A stretch of 41,992 bases of DNA, taken from assembly GCF_008801405.1 (NCBI RefSeq), contig NZ_VZPV01000007.1, forward strand, positions 1-41,992. The letters run 5' to 3'. A model generated the notes under the pieces. That model saw only the letters and a list, made by a program, of their open reading frames with translations. It was not told the DNA's origin and made no database searches. Every line of letters begins with the position of its first letter. The first letter of the stretch is position 1. This document shows positions 1 to 8,998 of this stretch, piece after piece. The position numbers were made by a program, and so were the translations under genes. Origin of the DNA: Ralstonia insidiosa (GTDB lineage: Bacteria > Pseudomonadota > Gammaproteobacteria > Burkholderiales > Burkholderiaceae).

Positions 1-127
1 ACGCCACGAATCGCAGATTTGAAAGTGAACAGGAAAGTCAATGAAATCAACGATCTACCAACACCACCTCCGCGCCAGTGCTAGCTTTTCGTACCGTCAC
101 TTATTGCACTGAAAACGAGGGGACCCC
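1..127. repeat. Terminal segment of a Tn3-family transposon, left copy
   Basis: This segment is almost identical to 9237-9363: the first 120 bases match exactly, 121 differs (g against a), and gacccc follows in both. Read on the minus strand the outer edge begins GGGGTCCCCTCGTTTTCAG, which has the GGGG start typical of Tn3-family terminal inverted repeats. At the second copy the DNA just inside this end encodes what looks like a transposase C-terminus, so both copies are probably the same (right) end of one kind of transposon. The body of this copy would lie left of the window. Confidence 0.6.
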
Positions 128-384
128 GAAAAGCCCCCGATAGACGAATCGGGCGCGTCGGCCCGAGCCTCGAATGGCTCCAGGCCGGGAAAAATGGGCA
201 AGTTAGCCAGGATCAGGCCGATTTCATGCGTGCTGGCACTCGAATTCGACCGCCAAGCCCCGGAAACAGAGCCTTCGCGGGCAGTGATTCGTCTATCGTG
301 TTCACTTTCGCCGGCAGGCATCCGGCTCGCATCGAGGCGGCCGCCGTAGGGCAGTGGCTGGCCAGCGGTTCGCATGAGCTGTTC
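128..384. other. Plasmid backbone segment with two iteron-like motifs, no gene
   Basis: I see no convincing gene here. Two copies of the core CGATAGACGAATC occur, one at about 138-150 on the plus strand and one at 286-298 on the minus strand. They match the core of the oriV iterons at 10461-10796. Removing the 385-9820 insertion together with one copy of its TGTTC duplication joins this segment to 9826 onward, so it was originally part of the replication region. Confidence 0.5.
380..384. repeat. Target-site duplication TGTTC, left copy
   Basis: The five bases directly left of the mer transposon end are TGTTC. The same five bases lie directly right of the distal Tn21-like end at 9820. They do not match the bases right of the transposon's own right end (ATGCA, 9032-9036). 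Confidence 0.7.
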
Positions 385-422
385 GGGGTCGTCTCAGAAA
401 ACGGAAAATAAAGCACGCTAAG
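385..422 (+). repeat. Left 38-bp terminal inverted repeat of the mer transposon
   Basis: It begins GGGGTCGTCTCAGAAAACGG and ends in GCACGCTAAG, as in Tn21-type ends. It is the exact reverse complement of 8994-9031. The last bases overlap the 3' end of merR. Confidence 0.95.
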
Positions 423-852
423 GCGTCGCCGCCCCTGCCAGGCTTGCCCCGCCCTGTAGTGACGCGATCAACGGGCAGGAAACATTCCCCTTTCGTGCAT
501 GGCAGGCGCACACGAGTTCAGACAGCACGGTTTCCATGCGCGCCAAGTCGGCCATCTTCTCGCGCACGTCCTTGAGCTTGTGCTCGGCCACGCTGCTGGC
601 TTCCTCGCAGTGGGTGCCATCGTCGAGCCGCAGCAGCTCGGCGATTTCATCCAGGCTGAAGCCCAACCGCTGAGCGGATTTCACGAACCGCACCCGCGTT
701 ACATCCGCCTCCCCATAGCGGCGGATGCTGCCGTAAGGCTTGTCCGGCTCGGGCAGCAAGCCCTTGCGCTGATAGAACCGGATCGTCTCCACATTGACGC
801 CGGCCGCCTTGGCAAAAACGCCAATGGTTAGGTTCTCCAAAGTATTTTCCAT
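418..852 (-). CDS. merR: MerR, mercury-responsive transcriptional regulator
   Basis: MerR represses and, with Hg(II) bound, activates the divergent mer operon by untwisting a promoter with an over-long spacer. The 144-residue product has the N-terminal winged-helix of the family (GVFAKAAGVNVETIRFYQRK) and the three metal-ligand cysteines in DGTHCEE and in CACHARKGNVSC. I start at MENTLENL (852), which gives the normal MerR length; the open frame runs further upstream through the operator. The gene is divergent from merT with the operator between them. Confidence 0.96.
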   Translation of the reverse strand: MENTLENLTIGVFAKAAGVNVETIRFYQRKGLLPEPDKPYGSIRRYGEADVTRVRFVKSAQRLGFSLDEIAELLRLDDGTHCEEASSVAEHKLKDVREKMADLARMETVLSELVCACHARKGNVSCPLIASLQGGASLAGAATP

Positions 853-857
853 ATCGC

Positions 858-888
858 TTGACTCCGTACATGAGTACGGAAGTAAGGT
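858..888 (+). promoter_or_regulatory. mer operator/promoter
   Basis: A -35 box TTGACT (858-863) and a -10 box TAAGGT (883-888) are separated by 19 bp, the long spacer typical of MerR-family promoters. The spacer holds the dyad TCCGTACATGAGTACGGA (863-880), the MerR binding site. It drives merTPCADE; merR is transcribed the other way from the same region. Confidence 0.93.
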
Positions 889-922
889 TACGCTATCCAA
901 TCCAAATTCAAAAGGCCAACGT

Positions 923-1273
923 ATGTCTGAATCGCAAAACGGGCGCGGTGCGCTCTTCGCCGGCGGGCTGGCCGCCATCCTCGCCTCCGCTTGCTGCCTC
1001 GGGCCGCTGGTTCTGATCGCCTTGGGCTTCAGCGGGGCTTGGATCGGCAACCTGACCGTGCTGGAGCCGTATCGCCCGATTTTCATCGGCGCAGCGCTGG
1101 TGGCGTTGTTCTTCGCCTGGCGGCGCATCTACCGCCCTGCGCAAGCCTGTAGGCCGGGTGAGGTCTGCGCGATTCCCCAAGTGCGAGCGACCTACAAGCT
1201 CATTTTCTGGGTCGTGGCCGTACTGGTTCTGGTCGCGCTCGGATTTCCCTATGTCATGCCATTTTTCTACTGA
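923..1273 (+). CDS. merT: MerT, inner-membrane mercuric transport protein
   Basis: MerT passes Hg(II) from periplasmic MerP across the inner membrane to cytosolic MerA. The 116-residue protein has three hydrophobic segments, a vicinal cysteine pair in the first (SACCLG, Cys24-25) and a cytosolic cysteine pair (ACRPGEVC, Cys76 and Cys82). I chose the ATG at 923 (MSESQNGRG), which gives the family length; the open frame extends back through the promoter to 794. It is first in the mer operon. Confidence 0.95.
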   Translation: MSESQNGRGALFAGGLAAILASACCLGPLVLIALGFSGAWIGNLTVLEPYRPIFIGAALVALFFAWRRIYRPAQACRPGEVCAIPQVRATYKLIFWVVAVLVLVALGFPYVMPFFY

Positions 1274-1285
1274 TCGGAGTTCACC

Positions 1286-1561
1286 ATGAAGAAACTGTTT
1301 GCCTCCCTCGCCCTCGCCGCCGTTGTTGCCCCCGTGTGGGCCGCTACCCAGCCCGTCACGCTGTCCGTACCGGGCATGACGTGCTCGGCCTGTCCGATCA
1401 CCGTCAAGAAGGCGATTTCCAAGGTCGATGGCGTCAGTAAAGTTGCCGTGACCTTCGAGACCCGCGAAGCGGTGGTCACCTTCGATGATGCCAAGACCAG
1501 TGTGCAGAAGCTGACCAAGGCAACCGGGGACGCGGGCTATCCCTCCAGCGTCAAGCAGTGA
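1286..1561 (+). CDS. merP: MerP, periplasmic mercury-binding protein
   Basis: MerP captures Hg(II) in the periplasm and hands it to MerT. The 91-residue precursor has a signal peptide (MKKLFASLALAAVVAPVWAA) followed by one heavy-metal-associated domain with the GMTCSACP motif. It lies 12 bp after merT, with ggag upstream of its ATG. Confidence 0.96.
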   Translation: MKKLFASLALAAVVAPVWAATQPVTLSVPGMTCSACPITVKKAISKVDGVSKVAVTFETREAVVTFDDAKTSVQKLTKATGDAGYPSSVKQ

Positions 1562-1588
1562 GCCACTGAACCCGACCCTGGGGCGATC

Positions 1589-2011
1589 ATGGGACTGATC
1601 ACACGCATTGCCGACAAGGCCGGCGCGCTTGGCAGTGTGGTTTCCGCGATGGGCTGCGCCGCCTGTTTTCCGGCCATCGCCAGCTTGGGCGCGGCCATCG
1701 GGCTGGGCTTTCTACAGGAATACGAAGGCTTGTTCATTTTCACGCTGCTGCCGCTGTTCGCCGTCGTCGCTTTGCTGGCGAATGCACTGGGCTGGCTCAG
1801 TCATCGGCAATGGCACCGCAGCCTGCTCGGCATGATCGGGCCAGCCATCGTGTTCGCCGGAACCGTCTGGTTGCTTGGCAACTGGTGGACAGCGCGCCTC
1901 GTATACACCGGCCTGGCCCTGATGATCGGCGTGTCGATCTGGGACTTGGTTTCACCGGCAAATCGCCGCTGCGGGCCGGATGGCTGCGAACTCCCAGCAA
2001 AACACGGCTGA
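1589..2011 (+). CDS. merC: MerC, inner-membrane mercury transporter
   Basis: MerC is an alternative Hg(II) uptake protein. The 140-residue product has four predicted membrane segments and the paired cysteines MGCAACFPA in the first, plus a C-terminal cysteine pair (RRCGPDGCE). Its presence between merP and merA is the Tn21 arrangement; Tn501 lacks it. Confidence 0.94.
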   Translation: MGLITRIADKAGALGSVVSAMGCAACFPAIASLGAAIGLGFLQEYEGLFIFTLLPLFAVVALLANALGWLSHRQWHRSLLGMIGPAIVFAGTVWLLGNWWTARLVYTGLALMIGVSIWDLVSPANRRCGPDGCELPAKHG

Positions 2012-2050
2012 CGGCGTGAGCCAGCGGCCAACACAGAAAAGGAACGATGA

Positions 2051-3736
2051 ATGACCACCCTCAAAATCACCGGCATGACTTGCGACTCGTGCGCAGTGCA
2101 TGTCAAGGAAGCCCTGGAGAAAGTGCCAGGCGTGCAGTCGGCGAATGTCTCATATACCAAGGGCAGCGCCAAGCTCGCCGTCGAGACCGGCACATCGCCG
2201 GACGCGTTGACTGCCGCCGTGGCCGGACTCGGTTATCGGGCCACGCTCGCCGACGCGCTCGTGCCTCCGGTGGGCGGCGGCTTGCTCGTCAAGATGCGCG
2301 AATGGCTAGGTAGCGGCGACAAGGCTGGTGATGATGGTGGCGGATTGCATATTGCCGTTATCGGCAGCGGCGGCGCGGCGATGGCGGCGGCGCTGAAGGC
2401 CGTCGAGCAAGGCGCGCACGTCACCCTGATCGAGCGCGGCACTATTGGCGGCACCTGCGTCAATATCGGCTGCGTGCCGTCCAAGATCATGATCCGCGCT
2501 GCTCACATCGCCCACTTGCGTCGAGAAAGCCCGTTCGATGGCGGCATGCCGCCCACACCGCCGACGATCTTGCGCGAGCGGCTGCTGGCCCAGCAGCAGG
2601 CGCGCGTCGATGAACTGCGCCACGCCAAATACGAAGGCATCCTGGATGACAATCCCGCCATCTCCGTGCTGCACGGCGAAGCCCGTTTCAAGGACGCGCA
2701 CAGCCTGACCGTGCAACTCAACGGTGGTGGCGAACGTGTGCTGGCGTTCGACCGTTGCCTGATTGCCACCGGCGCGAGTCCGGCCGTGCCGCCGATTCCC
2801 GGCCTGAAGGACACGCCGTACTGGACTTCCACCGAAGCACTGGTCAGCGACACCATTCCTGAGCGGCTGGCCGTGATTGGTTCGTCGGTGGTAGCGCTGG
2901 AACTGGCGCAGGCGTTCGCCCGACTGGGCAGCAAAGTAACGATTCTTGCACGCAGCACCCTGTTCTTCCGCGAAGACCCGGCCATCGGTGAGGCAATCAC
3001 GGCGGCGTTCCGCGCCGAAGGGATCGAGGTGCTGGAGCACACCCAGGCCAGCCAGGTCGCGCACGAGGGCGGCGAATTCGTGCTCACCACGGCGCACGGC
3101 GAGCTGCGCGCCGACAAACTGCTGGTCGCCACCGGTCGCTCGCCCAACACGCGCAGCCTGGCACTGGACGCGGCAGGTGTCGCGCTCAACCTGCAAGGCG
3201 CTATCGTCATCGACGTCGGCATGCGGACCAGCACGCCGGACATCTACGCGGCCGGCGACTGCACCGACCAGCCTCAGTTCGTCTATGTGGCGGCAGCGGC
3301 CGGCACCCGTGCGGCGATCAACATGACGGGCGGTGACGCGGCGCTTAACCTTGCCGCCATGCCTGCCGTGGTGTTCACCGATCCGCAAGTCGCCACCGTG
3401 GGCTACAGCGAGGCAGAGGCCCAGCACGACGGGATCGAGACCGACAGTCGCACCTTGACCTTGGACAACGTGCCGCGCGCACTCGCCAACTTCGACACAC
3501 GCGGCTTCATCAAGCTGGTCGTTGAAGAAGGCAGCGGACGACTGATCGGCGTGCAGGCGGTCGCGCCGGAAGCGGGCGAGCTGATCCAGACCGCTGCGCT
3601 GGCGATTCGCAACCGCATGACGGTGCAGGAACTGGCCGACCAGTTGTTTCCCTACCTGACGATGGTCGAGGGCTTGAAGCTCGCGGCGCAGACCTTCAAC
3701 AAGGATGTGAAGCAGCTTTCCTGCTGCGCCGGGTGA
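2051..3736 (+). CDS. merA: MerA, mercuric reductase
   Basis: MerA is the cytosolic NADPH-dependent flavoenzyme that reduces Hg(II) to volatile Hg(0). The 561-residue protein has an N-terminal metal-binding domain (GMTCDSC, residues 9-15), an FAD-binding fold (VIGSGGAAMAAALKA), the redox-active disulfide GGTCVNIGCVPSK, an NAD(P)H-binding Rossmann segment and the C-terminal cysteine pair LSCCAG. Length and motifs are complete. It ends 17 bp before merD. Confidence 0.97.
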   Translation: MTTLKITGMTCDSCAVHVKEALEKVPGVQSANVSYTKGSAKLAVETGTSPDALTAAVAGLGYRATLADALVPPVGGGLLVKMREWLGSGDKAGDDGGGLHIAVIGSGGAAMAAALKAVEQGAHVTLIERGTIGGTCVNIGCVPSKIMIRAAHIAHLRRESPFDGGMPPTPPTILRERLLAQQQARVDELRHAKYEGILDDNPAISVLHGEARFKDAHSLTVQLNGGGERVLAFDRCLIATGASPAVPPIPGLKDTPYWTSTEALVSDTIPERLAVIGSSVVALELAQAFARLGSKVTILARSTLFFREDPAIGEAITAAFRAEGIEVLEHTQASQVAHEGGEFVLTTAHGELRADKLLVATGRSPNTRSLALDAAGVALNLQGAIVIDVGMRTSTPDIYAAGDCTDQPQFVYVAAAAGTRAAINMTGGDAALNLAAMPAVVFTDPQVATVGYSEAEAQHDGIETDSRTLTLDNVPRALANFDTRGFIKLVVEEGSGRLIGVQAVAPEAGELIQTAALAIRNRMTVQELADQLFPYLTMVEGLKLAAQTFNKDVKQLSCCAG

Positions 3737-3753
3737 GAAAAAGGAGGTGTTCG

Positions 3754-4119
3754 ATGAACGCCTACACGGTGTCCCGGCTGGCCCTTGATGCCGGGGTGAG
3801 CGTGCATATCGTGCGCGACTACCTGCTGCGCGGACTGCTGCGGCCGGTGGCGTGCACGCCAGGCGGCTACGGCCTGTTCGACGAGGCTGCCTTGCAGCGG
3901 CTGTGCTTCGTGCGGTCCGCCTTCGAAGCGGGCATCGGCCTCGATGCGCTGGCGCGGCTGTTCCGGGCGCTGGATGCAGCGGACGGTGGCGAAGCGGCCA
4001 CGCAGCTTGCCGTGCTGCGCCAGTTCGTCGAACGCCGGCGCGAAGCGTTGGCCGATCTGGAAGCGCAGTTGGCCACCCTGCCGACCGAGCCGGCACAGCA
4101 CGCGGAGAGTCTGCCATGA
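3754..4119 (+). CDS. merD: MerD, secondary regulator of the mer operon
   Basis: MerD is a MerR-related protein that antagonises activation at the mer promoter. The 121-residue product has a MerR-like helix-turn-helix (YTVSRLALDAGVSVHIVRDY) but lacks MerR's mercury cysteines. I start at MNAYTVSR, preceded by AAGGAGG. Its stop overlaps the merE start (ATGA). Confidence 0.93.
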   Translation: MNAYTVSRLALDAGVSVHIVRDYLLRGLLRPVACTPGGYGLFDEAALQRLCFVRSAFEAGIGLDALARLFRALDAADGGEAATQLAVLRQFVERRREALADLEAQLATLPTEPAQHAESLP

Positions 4120-4352
4120 ACGGCCCGGAACGCCTGCCGACCAAGACACGCAAGCCGTTCACCGGCTACCTGTGGGGCGCGCTGGCCGTGCTCACCTGTC
4201 CCTGCCATTTGCCGATTCTCGCCGTTGTGCTGGCCGGAACGACCGCCGGCGCATTCATCGGGGAGCATTGGGGTATTGCAGCCCTCACGCTGACCGGCTT
4301 GTTCGTGCTGTCCGTGACGCGGCTACTGCGGGCCTTCCGGGGCGGATCATGA
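4116..4352 (+). CDS. merE: MerE, small mercury transport membrane protein
   Basis: MerE is a 78-residue inner-membrane protein that helps uptake of inorganic and organic mercury. It has two hydrophobic segments and the cysteine pair in TCPCHLP. It is translationally coupled to merD (ATGA at 4116) and its stop overlaps the next gene's start (4349-4352). Confidence 0.93.
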   Translation: MNGPERLPTKTRKPFTGYLWGALAVLTCPCHLPILAVVLAGTTAGAFIGEHWGIAALTLTGLFVLSVTRLLRAFRGGS

Positions 4353-5350
4353 CGACCTCGCACCCCGCCGGATGGACGGCGACCGAGTTGGCGCAGGCGG
4401 TTGTGCGCGGGCAACTTGAGCTGCATTACCAGCCGATAGTCGATCTGCGCAGTGACCAGATTGTCGGTGCGGAAGCCCTGTTGCGCTGGCGTCATCCGAC
4501 GCTCGGGCTGCTGCCGCCCGGCCAGTTCCTGCCTGTGGTCGAATCGTCCGGCCTGATGCCGGAAATCGGTGCCTGGGTGCTGGGCGCAGCCTGCCGCCAG
4601 ATGCGCGAGTGGCGGAAGCTGGCGTGGCAACCGTTCCGGCTGGCCGTCAATGTTTCGGCGAGCCAAGTGAGACCGGGTTTCGACGGGTGGGTAAAGGACA
4701 TGCTGGCTGATGCCGAGTTGCCCGCCGAGTCTCTTGAAATCGAGCTGACCGAATCGGTCGCATTCGGTAATCCGGCGATCTTCCCCGCCCTGGAAGCCTT
4801 GCGACAGATCGGTGTGCGCTTCGCCGCCGATGACTTCGGCACCGGCTATTCCTGCCTGCAACACCTGAAGTGCTGCCCGATTACTACGCTCAAGATCGAC
4901 CAGTCCTTCGTCGCCGGACTCGTCGCCGATCACCGCGACCGAACCATCGTGCGCTCCGTGATTCAGCTTGCGCACGGGCTGGGCATGGACGTGGTGGCCG
5001 AGGGCGTGGAAACGCCGACCAGTCTCGCACTGTTGCGGCAAGCGGAGTGCGATACGGGACAAGGCTTCCTGTTCGCCAAGCCAATGCCGGCGGCGGCATT
5101 CGCCGCCTTTGTCAGTCAATGGAGGGGTGCCACCATGAATGCAAATGATCCGACTGCCACCAGTTGCTGCGTGTGCTGCAAGGAAATCCCGCTCGATGCC
5201 GCCTTTACCCCGGAAGGCGTGGAGTATGTCGAGCACTTCTGCGGGCTGGAGTGCTATCAGCGCTTCCAGGCGCGGGCCAAGGCAGAGAACGAAACCGGTG
5301 CTGATCCGAACACCTGCGGCTCGCTGCCGTCAGACTCAGGCATACCCTAA
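4349..5350 (+). CDS. EAL-domain protein of Tn21-type transposons (Urf2), with C-terminal cysteine-rich domain
   Basis: The first 250 or so residues form an EAL domain (cyclic-di-GMP phosphodiesterase family). The residues expected for activity are visible: AEALLRW, NVSASQ, ELTES, DDFGTGYS, KIDQSFV, AEGVET and QGF. The last 70 residues form a cysteine-rich segment (SCCVCCKE, CGLECYQRF) as in the DUF3330 family. The start ATG at 4349 overlaps the merE stop. A second in-frame ATG at 5135 follows GGAGGGG (5121-5127), so the cysteine-rich part may also be made alone. It is uninterrupted here, unlike in Tn21 where an integron splits the homologous gene. Its effect on the host is not established. 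Confidence 0.85.
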   Translation: MTTSHPAGWTATELAQAVVRGQLELHYQPIVDLRSDQIVGAEALLRWRHPTLGLLPPGQFLPVVESSGLMPEIGAWVLGAACRQMREWRKLAWQPFRLAVNVSASQVRPGFDGWVKDMLADAELPAESLEIELTESVAFGNPAIFPALEALRQIGVRFAADDFGTGYSCLQHLKCCPITTLKIDQSFVAGLVADHRDRTIVRSVIQLAHGLGMDVVAEGVETPTSLALLRQAECDTGQGFLFAKPMPAAAFAAFVSQWRGATMNANDPTATSCCVCCKEIPLDAAFTPEGVEYVEHFCGLECYQRFQARAKAENETGADPNTCGSLPSDSGIP

Positions 5351-5354
5351 CCTG

Positions 5355-5465
5355 GCGTCAGATCGTCCGGCGCGGAAGCGTCAGAATAGAGCCGCCTCGC
5401 GAATTGTTTGACACAGCCCGTCAAAGGTCATAGATTTCTTCCTGACACATTTCCCTCAGGAGGAT
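5355..5465. promoter_or_regulatory. Probable res site of the mer transposon
   Basis: The gap between the EAL gene and tnpR has the position and length of Tn21-type res sites. It contains pieces that look like resolvase half-sites (GCGTCAGATCGTCCG, GCGTCAGAATA, TGACACA near the tnpR start). TnpR would recombine two such sites to resolve cointegrates. Exact subsite borders are not assigned. Confidence 0.7.
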
Positions 5466-5468
5466 ACC

Positions 5469-6029
5469 TTGCACGGTCAGCGCATCGGTTACGTCCGCGT
5501 CAGCACCTTCGACCAGAACCCGGAACGGCAACTGGAACAGATTCCGGTGGACAAGGTGTTCACCGACAAGGCGTCGGGCAAGGATACCCGGCGGCCCGAA
5601 CTGGAACGGCTGCTCGCCTTCGTGCGCGAAGGCGACACGGTGGTGGTGCACAGCATGGATCGTCTGGCACGCAACCTCGACGACCTGCGCCGCCTGGTGC
5701 AGAGCCTCACCCGGCGCGGCGTGCGCATCGAATTCGTGAAAGAGCATTTGACCTTCACCGGCGAGGACTCGCCGATGGCGAACCTGATGCTCTCGGTGAT
5801 GGGCGCGTTCGCCGAGTTCGAGCGCGCTCTGATCCGCGAGCGTCAGCGCGAGGGTATTGCGCTCGCCAAGCAACGCGGAGCTTACCGTGGCAGGAAGAAA
5901 TCCCTGTCGTCTGAGCGTATTGCCGAACTGCGCCAACGTGTCGAGGCTGGCGAGCAAAAGACCAAGCTGGCTCGTGAATTCGGAATCAGTCGCGAAACCC
6001 TGTATCAATACTTGAGAACGGATCAGTAA
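5469..6029 (+). CDS. tnpR: TnpR, serine resolvase of the mer transposon
   Basis: TnpR resolves transposition cointegrates at res. The 186-residue protein has the catalytic serine in IGYVRVST, the resolvase signature MDRLARNLDDLR, the long E-helix (GAFAEFERALIRERQREG) and a C-terminal helix-turn-helix. Translation starts with TTG at 5469 behind a strong AGGAGG. It lies 2 bp before tnpA. Confidence 0.95.
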   Translation: MHGQRIGYVRVSTFDQNPERQLEQIPVDKVFTDKASGKDTRRPELERLLAFVREGDTVVVHSMDRLARNLDDLRRLVQSLTRRGVRIEFVKEHLTFTGEDSPMANLMLSVMGAFAEFERALIRERQREGIALAKQRGAYRGRKKSLSSERIAELRQRVEAGEQKTKLAREFGISRETLYQYLRTDQ

Positions 6030-6031
6030 AT

Positions 6032-8998
6032 ATGCCACGTCGTTCAATCCTGTCCGCCGCCGAGCGGGAAAACCTGCTGGCGTTGCCGGACTCCAAGGAC
6101 GACCTGATCCGACATTACACATTCAGCGATACCGACCTCTCGATCATCCGACAGCGGCGCGGGCCAGCCAATCGGCTGGGCTTCGCGGTGCAGCTCTGCT
6201 ACCTGCGCTTTCCAGGCGTCATCCTGGGCGTCGATGAACCGCCGTTCCCGCCCTTGTTGAAGCTGGTCGCCGAGCAGCTCAAGGTCGGCGTCGAAAGCTG
6301 GGACGAGTACGGCCAGCGGGAGCAGACCCGGCGCGAGCACCTGGTCGAGCTGCAAACCGTGTTCGATTTCCGGCCCTTCACCATGAGCCATTACCGGCAG
6401 GCCGTCCAGATGCTGACCGAGCTGGCGATGCAAACCGACAAGGGCATCGTGCTGGCCAGCGCCTTGATCGAGCACCTGCGGCGGCAGTCGGTCATTCTGC
6501 CCGCGCTCAACGCCGTCGAGCGGGCGAGTGCCGAGGCGATCACCCGCGCCAACCGGCGCATCTACGACGCCTTGGCCGAACCATTGGCGGACGTGCATCG
6601 CCGTCGCCTTGATGACTTGCTCAAGCGCCGGGACAACGGCAAGGCGACCTGGTTGGCCTGGCTGCGCCAGTCACCGGCCAAGCCGAATTCGCGCCACATG
6701 CTGGAGCACATCGAACGCCTCAAGGCGTGGCAGGCACTCGACCTGCCTTCCGGCATCGAGCGGCTGGTTCACCAGAACCGCCTGCTCAAGATCGCCCGCG
6801 AAGGCGGCCAGATGACACCCGCTGACCTGGCCAAGTTCGAGCCGCAGCGGCGTTACGCCACCCTCGTTGCGCTGGCCATCGAGGGCATGGCCACCGTCAC
6901 CGACGAAATTATCGACCTGCATGACCGTATCCTGGGCAAGCTGTTCAACGCCGCCAAGAACAAGCATCAGCAGCAGTTCCAGGCATCGGGCAAAGCCATC
7001 AATGCCAAGGTGCGCCTGTACGGGCGCATCGGCCAGGCGCTGATCGACGCCAAGCAATTGGGCCGCGACCCGTTCGCTGCCATCGAGGCCGTCATGTCCT
7101 GGGACGCCTTCGCCGAGAGCGTCACCGAGGCGCAGAAACTCGCACAGCCCGAGGACTTCGATTTCCTGCACCGCGTCGGCGAAAGCTACGCCACGCTGCG
7201 CCGCTACGCGCCGGAATTCCTTGCCGTGCTCAAGCTGCGGGCCGCGCCCGCCGCCAAGGACGTGTTCGACGCCATCGAAGTGCTGCGCAACATGAACAGC
7301 GACAACGCCCGCAAGGTGCCCGCCGATGCGCCGACCGGCTTCATCAAGCCGCGCTGGCAGAAGCTGGTGATGACCGACACCGGAATCGACCGGCGCTACT
7401 ATGAACTGTGCGCGCTGTCCGAGTTGAAGAACTCCCTGCGCTCGGGCGACATCTGGGTGCAAGGGTCACGCCAGTTCAAGGACTTCGAGGATTACCTGGT
7501 GCCACCGGCGAAGTTCGCCAGGCTCAAACAGTCCAGCGAGTTGCCGCTGGCCGTGGCCACCGATTGCGACCAGTACCTGCACGAGCGGCTGACGCTGCTG
7601 GAAACGCAGCTTGCCATCGTCAACCGCATGGCGGCGGCAAACAACCTGCCTGATGCCATCATCACCGAGTCGGGCCTGAAGATCACGCCGCTGGATGCGG
7701 CGGTACCCGACACTGCGCAGGCGTTGATCGACCAGACGGCCATGATCCTGCCGCACGTCAAGATCACCGAACTGCTGCTGGAAGTGGACGAGTGGACAGG
7801 CTTTACCCGTCACTTCGCGCACCTGAAATCGGGCGACCTGGCCAAGGACAAGAACCTGTTGCTGACCACGATCCTGGCCGACGCGATCAACCTGGGCCTG
7901 ACCAAGATGGCCGAGTCGTGCCCTGGCATGACCTACGCTAAGCTGGCGTGGCTGCAAGCCTGGCACGTCCGTGACGAAACCTATGGGGCGGCGCTGGCCG
8001 AGCTGGTCAACGCGCAGTTCCGGCATCCCTTCGCCGAGCACTGGGGCGACGGCACCACGTCATCGTCGGACGGCCAAAACTTCCGCACTGGCAGCAAGGC
8101 CGAGAGCACCGGCCACATCAACCCGAAATACGGCAGCAGCCCAGGACGGACGTTCTACACCCACATCTCCGACCAGTACGCGCCGTTCCACACGAAGGTC
8201 GTGAACGTCGGCGTGCGCGACTCGACCTACGTGCTCGACGGCCTGCTGTACCACGAGTCCGATCTGCGCATCGAGGAGCACTACACCGACACGGCGGGCT
8301 TCACCGATCACGTCTTCGCGCTGATGCACCTACTAGGCTTCCGCTTCGCGCCGCGCATCCGCGACCTGGGCGACACCAAGCTCTATATTCCCAAGGGTGA
8401 AACCGCCTATGACGCGCTCAAGCCGATGATCGGCGGCACGCTCAATATCAAGCACGTCCGCGCCCATTGGGATGAAATCCTCCGGCTGGCCACGTCGATC
8501 AAGCAAGGCACGGTGACGGCCTCGCTGATGCTCAGGAAACTCGGCAGCTACCCGCGCCAGAACGGCTTGGCCGTCGCCCTGCGCGAGTTGGGCCGCATCG
8601 AACGCACGCTGTTCATTCTGGACTGGCTGCAAAGCGTCGAGCTACGCCGCCGCGTCCATGCTGGGCTGAACAAGGGGGAAGCCCGCAACGCGTTAGCCCG
8701 CGCCGTGTTCTTCAACCGCCTGGGCGAAATCCGCGACCGCAGCTTCGAGCAGCAGCGCTACAGAGCCAGCGGCCTCAACCTGGTGACGGCGGCCATCGTG
8801 CTCTGGAATACGGTTTATCTGGAACGGGCCGCGAATGCCCTGCGTGGCCACGGCAAGCCCGTTGATGACTCTCTATTGCAGTATCTGTCGCCGCTGGGTT
8901 GGGAGCACATCAACCTGACTGGCGATTACCTCTGGCGCAGCAACGCCAAGATCGGCGCGGGCAAGTTCAGGCCGCTACGGCCACTGCATCCGGCTTAG
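6032..8998 (+). CDS. tnpA: TnpA, Tn3-family (Tn21 subgroup) transposase
   Basis: This 988-residue protein is the full length of Tn21-type transposases. It catalyses replicative transposition between 38-bp inverted repeats and makes 5-bp target duplications. The N-terminus MPRRSILSAAERENLLALPD and the C-terminal catalytic core (LLLEVDEWTGF, VLDGLLYHESDL, LRELGRIERTLF) are intact. The gene ends inside the right inverted repeat (8994-9031), as usual. Confidence 0.96.
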   Translation: MPRRSILSAAERENLLALPDSKDDLIRHYTFSDTDLSIIRQRRGPANRLGFAVQLCYLRFPGVILGVDEPPFPPLLKLVAEQLKVGVESWDEYGQREQTRREHLVELQTVFDFRPFTMSHYRQAVQMLTELAMQTDKGIVLASALIEHLRRQSVILPALNAVERASAEAITRANRRIYDALAEPLADVHRRRLDDLLKRRDNGKATWLAWLRQSPAKPNSRHMLEHIERLKAWQALDLPSGIERLVHQNRLLKIAREGGQMTPADLAKFEPQRRYATLVALAIEGMATVTDEIIDLHDRILGKLFNAAKNKHQQQFQASGKAINAKVRLYGRIGQALIDAKQLGRDPFAAIEAVMSWDAFAESVTEAQKLAQPEDFDFLHRVGESYATLRRYAPEFLAVLKLRAAPAAKDVFDAIEVLRNMNSDNARKVPADAPTGFIKPRWQKLVMTDTGIDRRYYELCALSELKNSLRSGDIWVQGSRQFKDFEDYLVPPAKFARLKQSSELPLAVATDCDQYLHERLTLLETQLAIVNRMAAANNLPDAIITESGLKITPLDAAVPDTAQALIDQTAMILPHVKITELLLEVDEWTGFTRHFAHLKSGDLAKDKNLLLTTILADAINLGLTKMAESCPGMTYAKLAWLQAWHVRDETYGAALAELVNAQFRHPFAEHWGDGTTSSSDGQNFRTGSKAESTGHINPKYGSSPGRTFYTHISDQYAPFHTKVVNVGVRDSTYVLDGLLYHESDLRIEEHYTDTAGFTDHVFALMHLLGFRFAPRIRDLGDTKLYIPKGETAYDALKPMIGGTLNIKHVRAHWDEILRLATSIKQGTVTASLMLRKLGSYPRQNGLAVALRELGRIERTLFILDWLQSVELRRRVHAGLNKGEARNALARAVFFNRLGEIRDRSFEQQRYRASGLNLVTAAIVLWNTVYLERAANALRGHGKPVDDSLLQYLSPLGWEHINLTGDYLWRSNAKIGAGKFRPLRPLHPA

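Noticed and set aside
97..511. Small frames at the left edge, both strands
   Set aside because: They run through the transposon end repeat, the mer inverted repeat and the 3' end of merR, so they cross mobile-element borders and are not genes.
2306..4162. 618-residue minus-strand open frame opposite merA
   Set aside because: High-GC shadow frame antisense to merA and merD, which are unambiguous.
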